A DNA stretch of 64,000 bases. Origin: Echria macrotheca. Taxonomy: Eukaryota; Ascomycota; Sordariomycetes; Sordariales; Schizotheciaceae. The notes beneath the pieces were generated by a model that was given only the letters and a program-made list of their open reading frames with translations, was not told the origin of the DNA and did no database searches. Shown here piece by piece: positions 10,840-20,711 of the stretch. Within the stretch, counting starts at the first letter, position 1. The number at the start of each line of letters is the position of its first letter. The stretch covers positions 744,001 through 808,000 of the forward strand of contig MU839836.1 of NCBI GenBank assembly GCA_030411725.1. Direction: 5' to 3'. The position numbers and the translations under genes were made by a program.

Positions 10840-11160
10840 GAGATCGAGAGCGGAGAGGAACGAGAGGAGTGGTGTCGAGCATTGCGGGGGGTTCGTATAT
10901 GGGGTGCGCGCGAAGGCTGCAAACATTCTCCCGGAGGGCGGCCATCCGGCGAGCCGGCCGATCCCCGGGGCGAGAGACATTGTCGTGTCGTTGCCGCTAC
11001 CGCCCCGCAGTTGAAACAGCGCCGCGCGGGCGCCGGCGCAGTCGGTGTCCTCGTCGAGGTCGGCCGTGAGGAGCAGCGAGACGAGAAGCCCGACCAGCTC
11101 GACGTCCTGCTCGTACAGCTGTACCGCCCAGGAGGGACTGTGAGCGGAGAAGGTTTGAGT
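10840..11160 (-). pseudogene. Hypothetical frame, unknown family
   Basis: A minus-strand frame over about 11140-10830 is rich in Leu/Asp (VELVGLLVSLLLTADLDED) and stays open for about 100 codons. A related block seems to occur near 46760-46810. It has no start or domain I can defend and is probably part of the dispersed gene-relic family in this region. Confidence 0.2.
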
Positions 11161-11659
11161 CTGTGGCGCCGATGCGGATTTCGGAAATGCTGGAGAGCGA
11201 TTCTGATGCGGGTGCGGTTGGAGGGGTCGAGAAGGCGCGAGCTGGAGGCAACAGGCAAAATTGATTTAAACAAAGACCTGTACAACGTAGCGGTTAGCTA
11301 AATTAGTGATGAAACATGTAAGGACTACTCGTACCTGACAGAGCGGTGACCTTTGATCGCATGGTGCTGGTGGAATCATGGCAGCAGAGTCGGATTACCT
11401 GTCATCATTGTGTTGTGCAGCTCATGAGGGGACTTGGCGAACTCGGAGGCCGTTGAGTGGGTGTCGAGGGCAAACGCGGGGCCGTAGTGCGAAGGCGGAA
11501 GGCTCCTCACGGACCACGCCACCGATAAACAGGTTCTGCCATGTCGCTCTTGCCGCTCTGCCAGACTTCTGGTTGTTCGACAGCTGCCGAGGCCCCATCT
11601 TAGCAGGTGACCCAACACCAATCGTGCTCACCAAACCCCTCCATCGCGCATCACTCACA

Positions 11660-11990
11660 GCGCGTCAGTCCAGATGGCGTCTTCATCCCACGGTCCTCAA
11701 CAGCTGAGTCGTCCAGTCCCGGATTCACCGGGAGCGCGATTGATTCATCGCATCTATCCCAGAGGACCGTGGCTCTTGCATCGTCACATCGCGATGCAAC
11801 GCCCTGCCAATTCTTCAGCCCACCGAAGCGTGGCAGCTACAACGTCTGCTACTTTGTGCAGTTCCTCGACCAGGTCAAATGGATCGTACGCGTGCCTCTG
11901 TCGCCATGCTTGGCACTCGGGGCGAGGAGCAAACTCGAGGTGAGGTTGCGACGATGCGGTAGGTTCCTTTGTCTCGCACCCGCGGTGTTA
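11660..11990 (+). pseudogene. APH-type phosphotransferase N-terminal fragment
   Basis: The plus frame ending near 11940 reads PPKRGSYNVCYFVQF, then VKWIVRVPL and a KLE segment. This is the usual start of fungal aminoglycoside-phosphotransferase-like (APH/CHK) kinases, where the lysine/arginine strand lies in the ATP site. One nucleotide later the frame is lost: the expected EVATMR follows in the next frame just before a GTAGGT donor (about 11957). The HxD catalytic loop and the rest are missing. It is a truncated, frameshifted remnant. Confidence 0.6.
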
Positions 11991-12159
11991 GGTCCTATAG
12001 AAGAGGCTAATTAATTCGGTTTCCGTTATGTGTAGACTCGTCGCCTCGAAAACAACTACCCCCATCCCTCTATTGATAACATCGCCCTCGTAGGCGGTGA
12101 CCACGCCTTTGTCTTCGAATGTAACGGGGTGTCTGTCATTTTCGAAAAGAGGGAGAAGG

Positions 12160-12514
12160 GATGATGTGCTCCAACCAACAGATCTTTCCTCCATCCTCGG
12201 TCGGCTCCTTCTCGTCCGCGACCCTACTACCGGAACCTCGACCCTAGAGAGTCGCGATCGCGAGCAATGCACTCCTCGCCGCGTTACGATCCCGTAGCGC
12301 GAGCCCGGGGAAGAGGAAGGCACCGGAGGCTGCCGGCAATGACGCGAAGCTTTTGGAGTACGATCCGCTGGACAGCGGCATCGGAGACAGCAGTCAGGCG
12401 GACAGCGGGTCGGCAGAGAGGAGCCCAAGTCGAGGTCGTTCGAGGAAGCGGGAGCGGGCGAGTGACGAAGAGGGGCTGGACAGGGTATTCAGAAGAGGGG
12501 GAAGGTCGAGCTAG
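12160..12514 (+). pseudogene. HNH-family C-terminal fragment, copy B
   Basis: This block matches the 3' part of the HNH gene at 61771-62428: LLVRDPTTGTSTLESRDREQ here against LLVHDAATGTLTLESRDREQ there, followed by ALLAA-RSRSASP-KRK and a basic tail (RGRSRKRERASDEEG). A frame change lies between the two segments near 12265. The HNH nuclease core itself is not present. The tail probably carries a nuclear-localisation-like basic stretch. Confidence 0.6.
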
Positions 12515-13243
12515 ATGTCAAGGCGTGACGAGGGCCTGTTGCTGGACATCCGGAATCTTTTTTTACATTCATGGCTTAGACTGCTGGAGAGGATTGAGGC
12601 GCGAGGCAAACTGATCGTCTTGAGAGCGCGGGCCATTCTGGGTGAGGAATTGCGACATGGGGAGGCTGCTCAGAGAGTCGCTGAAGCAAGGGAGATGTGG
12701 GCGGAGATGAGGGACAAGAAGTTGTATCCACACACAGGATGCGGCGGGTTTACGCCTGCTGACAACGTAGAGGTCCTCAGACGAGCCAGGGACGACATGA
12801 AACCAATCCGCAGCCAGCTCTTTGCGAGCCGCAGCCAACACCGCCGGAACACATTCTTGGCGCGCAATCTGCTATCGCCAAGCCCTCTTGCTCCATCCGC
12901 CGCTGCCGAAGACCCTGATGATATGGTCTCGGACGAGCCAGGCACCAGCAACTCGTTACCCGATGGCTATGAATCCCAGGGCGAGTTTGATCCTCCATCG
13001 CCCGAGATCCCTCGCCAAGTGCAAGAGACGCCTCAGCAACTGTACTCGCTCGATTATTCTCTACAAATCGAGACGAATGGCGGCCCACGCCTCAAGGATG
13101 AGAACACCCAAGGTCCAGACGCTGTCGAACGGGATTGCCGAGCTCCTCCGTCGCATCCATCCGATCCATTGCTCCCGCCTCAATTTACGGAACCGCTCCG
13201 CCGTCTTAAGACGAGTTACCCTTTTCGCTGTCTACTGCAGTGA
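12515..13243 (+). CDS. Hypothetical protein (242 aa)
   Basis: A single open frame runs from ATG 12515 to a stop at 13243. It begins in DNA that is homologous to the 3' flank of the HNH gene (around 62430). The middle is Ser/Pro/Glu-rich and looks disordered, and no domain is recognised. A second frame (12822-13268) overlaps the last 150 codons and could equally be the relic of a gene. I rate it as a long open frame in repeat DNA rather than a proven gene. Confidence 0.25.
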   Translation: MSRRDEGLLLDIRNLFLHSWLRLLERIEARGKLIVLRARAILGEELRHGEAAQRVAEAREMWAEMRDKKLYPHTGCGGFTPADNVEVLRRARDDMKPIRSQLFASRSQHRRNTFLARNLLSPSPLAPSAAAEDPDDMVSDEPGTSNSLPDGYESQGEFDPPSPEIPRQVQETPQQLYSLDYSLQIETNGGPRLKDENTQGPDAVERDCRAPPSHPSDPLLPPQFTEPLRRLKTSYPFRCLLQ

Positions 13244-13539
13244 GCTCAGTTCGTCCATGAAGGGGTAACAACTTGCCCGGAACTTGTCCAACAGCGTTTA
13301 GGCCAAGAAATGGGACTCTGATTCGGTCAAGTTTTGGTACCAATTTAGCCTTGCCAGTTTTTTCGAAGACTCTAGAATTTTTGATACTTGTTTTGTTTAT
13401 AACTATTCATTCTTTTAATAGAAATGAGAAATTTGAAGGTACTGTCCAGAGTATTTAGTGGGTGGGTTGCGGAGTATGCGTTAGGCTGGCTATACCAGTG
13501 ACCTAGAGACTGACGACCTTCTTCGTATAAAGGGACTGC

Positions 13540-13660
13540 CCTACTAAAGGCTGCGCAGACTTTGTAAATGGTATTGGAATGAAATGTGTGATCTCTCCCC
13601 CCTCCATCCCCCTCTGATGTCTCGATTTACTACTTGGTCATCGTAGAAAATTCCTGTCTT
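13540..13660. repeat. Dispersed repeat, copy 2
   Basis: This is the partner of 5785-5880: tggtattggaatgaaatg is the inverse of the segment there, while gatgtctcgatttactact is in the same orientation. A rearrangement has therefore separated the two halves. Confidence 0.6.
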
Positions 13661-13707
13661 CTCTATCCAACGTCTGAATGTATGCCATCCTGGGATCTCC
13701 CCTCGCA

Positions 13708-14208
13708 TCAATCTAGACTGTTCATCCCTATCGCCTGAAGAACAAGCGCGAAATCATTGACCTTGTCTCGACCTGGGCCGTTTGGACCGTTGGATCCGTT
13801 TCCGCGTCTCCGTGACTTTCGTCGCTGACGTGTGTCCATCCGTCCTCGTCCACGCCCTTGTCCGCGCCAGGCGCCTTTATTGGAGCTCTCCAGCGCTTGA
13901 TGGCATTGGCAGGGTTCTCCATCTTTTTGCATCTTGTTGAGCACTTCCTCGATAAGCTCAACCGAGGCCTGTGTGACTGGGCCTTCGGCGGAAACTGTGG
14001 CTGCGGTTTGATCGTCGGCGGAGGCTGCGGCTGCGTCTGCGTCCGGCCCTGCGTCGCTGCCCTTCGTATCTTGCGAGTCGTTCACGTCTTGCACTGGAAG
14101 AGTCGTATCCTCCGCGTCCCTTGGCCGTTTCATCGACAACTGTAGCCACCTCCGTAGTAGCCTCGGCGTTCTTCGTGCCCGAGCCTGCCCAGCTCTACTT
14201 GGAGCCAC
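13708..14208 (-). pseudogene. Hypothetical acidic/basic protein, frame-broken
   Basis: The frame from ATG 14208 has an N-terminal Asp/Ala-rich segment, then a helix-like VELIEEVLNKMQK. After this the more protein-like sequence continues in the next frame (ENPANAIKRW..., DEDGWTHVS), implying a one-base shift near 13920. The C-terminus of the original frame is an RGRGR-rich basic run. No domain is recognised. Confidence 0.25.
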
Positions 14209-14209
14209 G

Positions 14210-15550
14210 GCCAGCCTGAGTGGACCGGTGATCGCGGGACTAGTACGAGCAGGTACAGCGACTACGAGATCAAGGCGAGACGCGCGGCGGGAGTGCCTGG
14301 CCCATTTATAAGTGTGCAGGAAGACGATGATACTGATGATACTGCTTACCCGCTCACGACATCCTCCTTAAAAACTCTAATGTACGGGGGCCCACTAGTG
14401 CCGGCCGTGACGCGGACGTCGGGTCGCTGCAAGTGCCATTTGCGTTTAGAGCGCGCCGTGGCGGGTTGATCCTAGGATCGAGGCGGCCTACAAGGGCGCG
14501 GGTCGAAAGTGATGGGCGAGATTGAGTGGGAGGGGTAGATTTCCATGCAGCGGGCTGTTAAATCGGGTCAATCAGTGATTGTAGGAAGGAAGAGGGTTTG
14601 TACTCTATCATGGCTGACATTCGCCTCGTCCACTGCACTATATCTGACGTTGAGTTGCCAAAACCTTCGCTTGGACTGCACCTGTGTCAGGGTGCAGATC
14701 TGAGATGCAGTACCCGTGTTTTCCTTCACGGATGACATGCCGGCCAAAATGCCGGGCCCGGGGCAGGGTTGGTCGGGCGTGCAGCAAGCGAAAGCCACGA
14801 AAAGACTGGCGCAATCTATTCTCCGCTGTGGGCGGACCCCCGCGTTCGTCTTCCTGGGGTCATGAACCGGACCCGGGGCGCCGAAGTTGCGAGGATCACC
14901 TGCCGGCATGGTTGCTCAGGCCAAGAAAAAACTGTCCCGATCTCAAGGATCGTGGGGGCGAATAGGCCGGGAACCGAAGAGAATATTGGAGTAGTGCGGG
15001 TCAGAAATCGTGGGAGCTCTCTATCCTCTATCCCTTTTCCGTGTAGGTGTGCAAGGACCAGGGGCCCCAGCTGTCATCCGACCCTGCCATGGCTTTACTG
15101 AATCTGGCACACGGCGTGCGCGTGGGCTCGACGCCTCCCTCGCGGGGGCGGGGATTCTAGTCCTCAAAGCTCCGGATGGCAGACCCGAGCATTTCAGGCT
15201 ATCTGCTAGGTCAAGACCAAGCATAGAACCCCCATCATCAAAGACCACGTATACATCGCCCAAAGTTGACGCTAGTGATGTTGAAACACACAAGGCTGCA
15301 GAGTATTGCGCCGTCAGTGCTGGTGCGATGCAAAGTCGTCGGTGAGTCTGATCCTGGCGAGGCGTGCCAAGAAGGGTATCTCGGGATTAGTCGGCGGAGG
15401 GGTCGGTGTTTCAAACCCCCCTTCAGATGTCGATGTGAGGTTCAACTGTGTATGACTGGAAGTCAACAAAAACTTTGGGAATTACTAAGCTGGCAGGCTG
15501 CAGCGGGTACCATACCCATATATTCAATTGACGTTCTAGTAACTTATGGC
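14210..15550. other. No gene recognised
   Basis: Short competing frames on both strands. The segment at 14640-14710 (gacgttgagttgccaaaa and a following gatctgagatgcag) resembles 37115-37170, another dispersed repeat pair. Confidence 0.4.
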
Positions 15551-15555
15551 TGGAA

Positions 15556-15609
15556 GTTAGCGCACAGACTACAAAGACGCCTAGGCGGGTTTGTGGTCTG
15601 TGCGCTAGT
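15556..15609. repeat. 54-bp imperfect palindrome centred on CCTAGG
   Basis: The left arm ttagcgcacagactacaaag pairs with the right arm read in reverse (ctagcgcacagaccacaaac). The symmetry axis is between 15582 and 15583. About 22 of 27 base pairs match, enough for a strong hairpin or cruciform. Confidence 0.7.
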
Positions 15610-15863
15610 TCAGCACCCAAATGAACTTGAGAGTCCCCCAAACTCTGTTTGTTGAAAACAGAAAGCCTAACAGTGTTTCACATACCCTTTTCGGCAATAC
15701 TCTCTCCCTCTTCGCTGTTGATATCTGAGAATGGATCCTCACGCCGCTCCCCAAGTTCTGTTATCGACGGTGAGGACCACCGAGAAATTTTGCAGACCTT
15801 ATGCAACACTTGGCCATCAGGATGTTGCAATGTAAGTCCAACTAACAGAGTTAGCATATTTAT

Positions 15864-17200
15864 TTATTCATGGGAAGAGAAGAGGTCACCATTTGTGCCT
15901 TCCAGGAGCCCGCGGATCAGCTCAAGAAACCGCTCCTTGTCCAGCACCTCTTCCCTGTTGATCTTAAGGAGGTAGCTTGGGGCAGTAATACCCCAGGAGG
16001 CAGCTGGCGACCCGGGTTGAACGCCACTGACATGAAGTCCCCTTGGTACTTCTTTCATGAGGATGCTTTGCTCGAAAGGTGCCGGCTGAAGGATCAAACC
16101 GCTCCATGAGGCTGACCAGACGCGTTCAAACTTCGACTGCGGTATTGTTTCCACAATGACTGGTGTTGCCCTTCCATCACGGACGGCCGTCACAGAAACA
16201 TTCTGGGACTTGAACGAAAGGGAGGTTGGAACTGGCTGACCATCAGCTTCGACCACTATATCACCATTCTGCAGGCCGCAGCTTTCCCTTGCAGCTTTGA
16301 CCCTCAGATATGTGCCAACACCGAAGCGTCCTTGTTTCTTCCATTCCCCCAAAGGGCCCACATCGGAGGACGAAACGGTATCGAAAATCACGGGGAGTAT
16401 TCGTGATTCAGGGTCGAGCCATGTTTTGATGTCGGCCGCAGAGATGGTAACATCATCGATTGTGACCGCAGCAACCTTTGTGAGGGTAGCGTTTGCCCAC
16501 ACGATAGGTCCCTGCCAAAGGTCCATATCAACGGCATTGACAAGCAGCCGTTCTGCCGACCCGGACTTGACATCTGTTTTGACAACGTCACGGGAACGAG
16601 GAGCCCACGCAACGCACCAACCATCTCCCTTGGCCCGATTTCCCCACATTAACCATCCCGAGCGCACCTTGCAAATACGTGGAGTCACCGCATTGCTGAG
16701 CTCCTCAGGATTAAATTCCACGACAGCGACCCCTTGAACAGACACAGAAGTAACAGTGCCGACTGCCTTCTCGCCGTTGTAGGTGAGAATTGCTCTGTAG
16801 CCCTTCATAGGCCCTACTACCGTGCTCACAACGGCCCTCCCTGGTCTGAGAATGTAACCGGTTTCCTTGCGTGTCGTTATCTGAGTAGGGCAATCTCTCT
16901 TTGAAGGTGGGTAGCACTGCACATCCACTCTGATGTCTGGCACAAACCACTTCCGCCAGAACTGGGTACGAAAGAAACCTGTAAGCCTTGGTTGCCGCCC
17001 ACTGTTGGAGTCAGTCGTCACAAGCATTTGAGGCAACACCGATGGGCCTGGGCATGTCTACTTACACAACCACCCCACCCACTTTCCATCGCTGGAATCA
17101 AAGACAATCTGCAAGTATATGTCCTCGTTAAACCAATCAACTGATAATCTACTTCTATTCTCGGCCTTTACTGCGTCTGGGTTGGGACCGAGTACGCCGC
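15864..17200 (-). CDS. HtrA-like protein, C-terminal half (Nma111/Ynm3-type) with PDZ domains
   Basis: The long exon (about 16978 to 15864) follows the second half of Nma111-type nuclear HtrA proteins. It has a degenerate protease-like barrel (ETGYILRPGRAVV, VVEFNPEEL), then a PDZ with NGDIVVEADGQPV and VRDGRATPVIVET, and a last PDZ with GVQPGSPAASWGI and YLLKINREEV. An upstream exon (about 17190-17055) joins through an 80-90 nt intron. Two donor/acceptor combinations keep the frame. The active first protease domain (His-Asp-Ser) is not visible upstream, and the protein stops earlier than usual after GDLF. Family members act in stress response and apoptosis-like death. This copy lacks the catalytic half and may be a scaffold-like remnant or a decayed paralogue. 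Confidence 0.65.
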
Positions 17201-17499
17201 ACTTTCTACCCCGGGGAGGGGAGAGGCTCTGGGGACAGCTCTGATTGACCGATTCGCAACCTGTGAAGCAGAAAGAGCTGTGGCGTGTTTCTGTAGAGAA
17301 TACCTGATCGCCGAGGAGGCCACAAGTTTGGGCCCGAGTTGGGAACAGATGCGTCACACTCGAGAGATAAAAACCACACGTCACTTTCAACTCCGTGTAT
17401 CCCGGCGAGGGAAAGGGGGTGCAAGGGAACATACCCCAGTTACCTTGCGAGTCGGCGTGGTCCTCCGCGGGCCATTTGGGCCGCCCACTAATCATGGAA

Positions 17500-18105
17500 A
17501 GTCAGCTCGGTCCCGAAGCTTGGGGTTTGAATGCCGCCTGGACCGCGGGACCTCTGCAGCAAGGAGGATAAATCTTGGACGATGCGGGTGCCGGCGGCAA
17601 AACGGAGGTTGACTTATGGGTGGACCCTTCACACGCTTCTCCAGTGAGGTCACGATTCGAACTTTCGCCCCAGTGCCGGCCATACTTGCAGACTTGACGT
17701 CTCGAAATGCTTCTTTCTCGACTCCACTGCTGAAGTCCACACCCGACGGGACATTGCAACCAGCACTGCTTCATGCTCTGGCGTCGCGAGCTACTATTCT
17801 GGCAAAGAGGGGTAGTATCGGTTCACAGTTCACAGTTATCAACCAACAGTTGACCGAGCCCCGGTGCGAAGGCACGCCTTAATCTCCTTTAACTGTTGTT
17901 TGATGTCGCCTACTGCTCCAGCGTAGTCGCAAAACCCTAACTGCAAGTGTACAGACACGTAATCGTCCAGCGGCATGATCGACTGATCGTAGTCGGGACT
18001 ACATCGATTTCGCGATAGATAGCGACCCTCCTTCACTGCAATGTTCCCCACTTCACCCAGCTGGCCACCTGAAATGCACCGTTCCCGAAGGGCCCCTGGA
18101 CTACC
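17500..18105. other. No gene seen
   Basis: Only short frames on both strands and no domain. Confidence 0.4.
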
Positions 18106-18109
18106 TCCG

Positions 18110-18250
18110 TCCCTATCGTGCCCGGCCCATCGACACAGATCCCTTATCCGCGGCGCCGCCTCGTCGACGCCGCATGCCCCGTTTCTACTTGTTCATTGCG
18201 TGACGCGACCGCCGAAGCTAAATTCTGGGCTCATCGCGACCTGGGCCACG
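18110..18250. repeat. Dispersed repeat, direct copy
   Basis: Shares cggcccatcgacacagatcc, a following cgccgcatg...cccgttt, ttgttcat-gcgtgacgcga and cgcgacctgggcca with 36130-36280, and the inverse with 10555-10770. Confidence 0.7.
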
Positions 18251-19014
18251 ATAGTAGGGTATTAAAGTATTGACGACGGAGTACTTAGAGTCAAAGACCC
18301 TCCTTGATGAATTCCAGGCTAGGCTCTCGGTGATCCCACCCAGTTTCGCCCTAGCGTGACTAACGCCGACGTCGACAGCCTCGATGCTTGACGTGTGCGC
18401 GTAGAATGATGTGAAGTTGTTAGTGATCAGTCATGGCCGTGGCCCCGAGTCTTAGACCACGTGGTTGCAAAGGCTTGGAACGGCTAGTTACTAAGGTGCT
18501 ATGCAGGGCTATGGCAACCGGCCTTGTGGGCCCGCAACAGTCCGGGGCGGTCAATCTCGTGTTCAGCACAACGTTGGCGCCTGATTTCACATGGGATCAA
18601 AAAGTCACCACTCTGTCAAGGTAGAGTAGTTCTAACGTGTTTCATCACCAATTTAGCTAACCGCTACGTTGTACGGGTCTTTGTTCGGGTCGTTTTTGCC
18701 TATTGCCTCCGGCTCGCGCCTTCTCGGCCGCCTCGGGTCGCACCCTGTACCGACTACGGTAAGATGCATTAATAGCACCGTGTTCCGGAGGCAGCAACCA
18801 TGATTGCATCACTAGCGGACCCCCTTCATCAGTATCGACGCCAACCGAGAGGATCCGCCCCCCAGCAAGAAGAGGAAGGCATTGAGCCGATCAGCTACTC
18901 CGGACGATGATGCGAGCTTCGCGCCTTTCGATACAACCCATACAGACAGAGAATATGAGACATATGGAACTAAAGCACTCTCTAGAACGACGAAGCGCAA
19001 GAGGGAGGAAGTGA

Positions 19015-19085
19015 TGGATGAGAAAGAAGAAAAGGAGGAGTAGGAGGAGGAGGAGGAAGAAGAAGCAGAACGAGGAGGAGCGAAT
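19015..19085. repeat. GA-rich simple repeat
   Basis: A run of gaggag/gaagaa units with few interruptions. It gives rise to spurious long open frames on the minus strand. Confidence 0.7.
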
Positions 19086-19248
19086 CACCCGCGTAGGCCG
19101 TTATCAACTTAATTGATATGAGATTTGTACCGACGATGCACTTGGACCAAAACTTGGTTGACCAGAGTGATGAGAACCGGGCCACATAGTAGCCATCGAT
19201 ACTCATTCGGAGGCAGACGTCAAAGTCGGGACCCGCTCATGCCACGAC

Positions 19249-20711
19249 TTGACGAATCTACCGCGTTCGACGACGGCGAGGTCTGAGGAGCTGGGCATCC
19301 TGTCATACGAGACAACCCAAGTGTTTGGTTCTGAGGGCGCTGCGCTGTTCCCGTTTGAGCGTGGTCGTCGTCCTCGGCAGGTGGTAGTTGCACCAGACGT
19401 CAACGTCGTCATCGGTATGGGTGGTACTTATTGCGACCTAGTTAAATTCAAGCTGGTTTGGTGGGATAGAGACCCTAAAATACTCGAGGATTTACCGCTC
19501 GTCCTCCCCGATCCTAAGCTAGCCAGGACCTTGGGCGCTGCCGAAACTGAGCAGCCATCTCGGCGAGGGACCCGGACTCATACGCCAGCGACAGGCACTT
19601 CACACATTCGATATTTTATAAAGGACAGTGTCCCGCTTGGGGAAGGGAAATCTGAGAAAGTGTACAAGGCCATCAATGTGGACTCAGGCAAGCACATGGC
19701 GGTCAAAATTATACGTATCCCGGGACAAGCAACTGAGGGTGAGCGGAGCACCTTTCGCCTTGCTGTCAAGAGTGAGATTGAAATGCTCGAACGTCTTGAC
19801 CATGTAAGTTCCCCGCTTGATCACAGATTAGCCTAGGAGTGCTCATCTAGTCTAGGTGCATATCGTCGAGTTTTTCGGCCACAACCGGGCTATTGAACAG
19901 CATGAGCTCTTCATGGGGTTCCTCGACCGGTCACTCAAAAGCCTTCTTACAGCCCTCAAGGCTCTACCGGATTCCGTCATTGAAGATATTTTGAAGCAAT
20001 CACTCCAGGGTCTCGACTACCTCGCCAAACATGACCTTGTGCACCGATATATCAAGCCCCAAAATATACTCTGCCGGCCTGTCGGTTGAGATCTGCGATT
20101 TTGGGCTATGCGACAATGCTTCCCGCATTCAAGGTCGCGCAGGCACAATCCCGTATATGGCTCCCGAAGTGATGCGAATGGAAAAGTCAACCCCCAAGTC
20201 CGACGTATATTCATTGTTTATGACTATGTTCTGGGTTCGGGATACCAATGGCTTCCGAAAGCTGGAGCTTCTTCTTGAAGACTACGATCACATACTTGAT
20301 GTCGTGTTTGCCTCATCGAGCAGCGACGACTGGATCAAGGGTCTCAGACCAATGGGGGAAATAAATCCGGATCACAGGGCGTCTGCAGCGCAGATGCTAG
20401 TGACACGTTTCAACGGCGAGGGATTAAGCACCCCAATCAACAGGATTCCACCGATCCTGGACCAGGTGACGCTGGTAACACCTCAGTCGGTAACTGGGCT
20501 TGCTGAGGCACCTTTCACGCCGCCCGCACCACAGATTGCGGTCCCTCCAAGGCCAAGGTCAAGGCGCCGAGGGCGGAGCCGACGACAACAACTAGCGCCA
20601 GTGAGGTTGTCCAGGTCGCCTCTGCCGGCGATACAGCGCGGGACACTAAGCAGGTGGGAGCATGAAGAAAATGCCAACCTCCAAGGGACCATGGCGGCCA
20701 AGCCTTCGTGA
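19249..20711 (+). pseudogene. FHA-like/protein kinase gene with missing catalytic Asp and a frameshift
   Basis: The first exon (to 19803) has an FHA-like segment, then a kinase N-lobe with the glycine loop altered to LGEGKSEKV and the ATP-binding lysine in MAVKII. A 52-nt intron (19804-19855) is removed cleanly. The catalytic loop then reads HRYIKPQN instead of HRDxKPxN, so the proton-acceptor Asp is Tyr. At about 20080 one base is missing: the frame ends after RPVG, while the neighbouring frame gives VEICDFG, the APE motif (MAPEVM) and the C-lobe. The C-terminus (about 20500-20711) is Pro/Arg-rich. The family resembles Chk2/Dun1-like FHA kinases. The catalytic change and frameshift make activity unlikely. 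Confidence 0.7.

Noticed and set aside
18891..19206. Minus-strand frames with long Leu/Phe or Leu/Pro runs
   Set aside because: Produced by the GA-rich simple repeat at 19015-19085.
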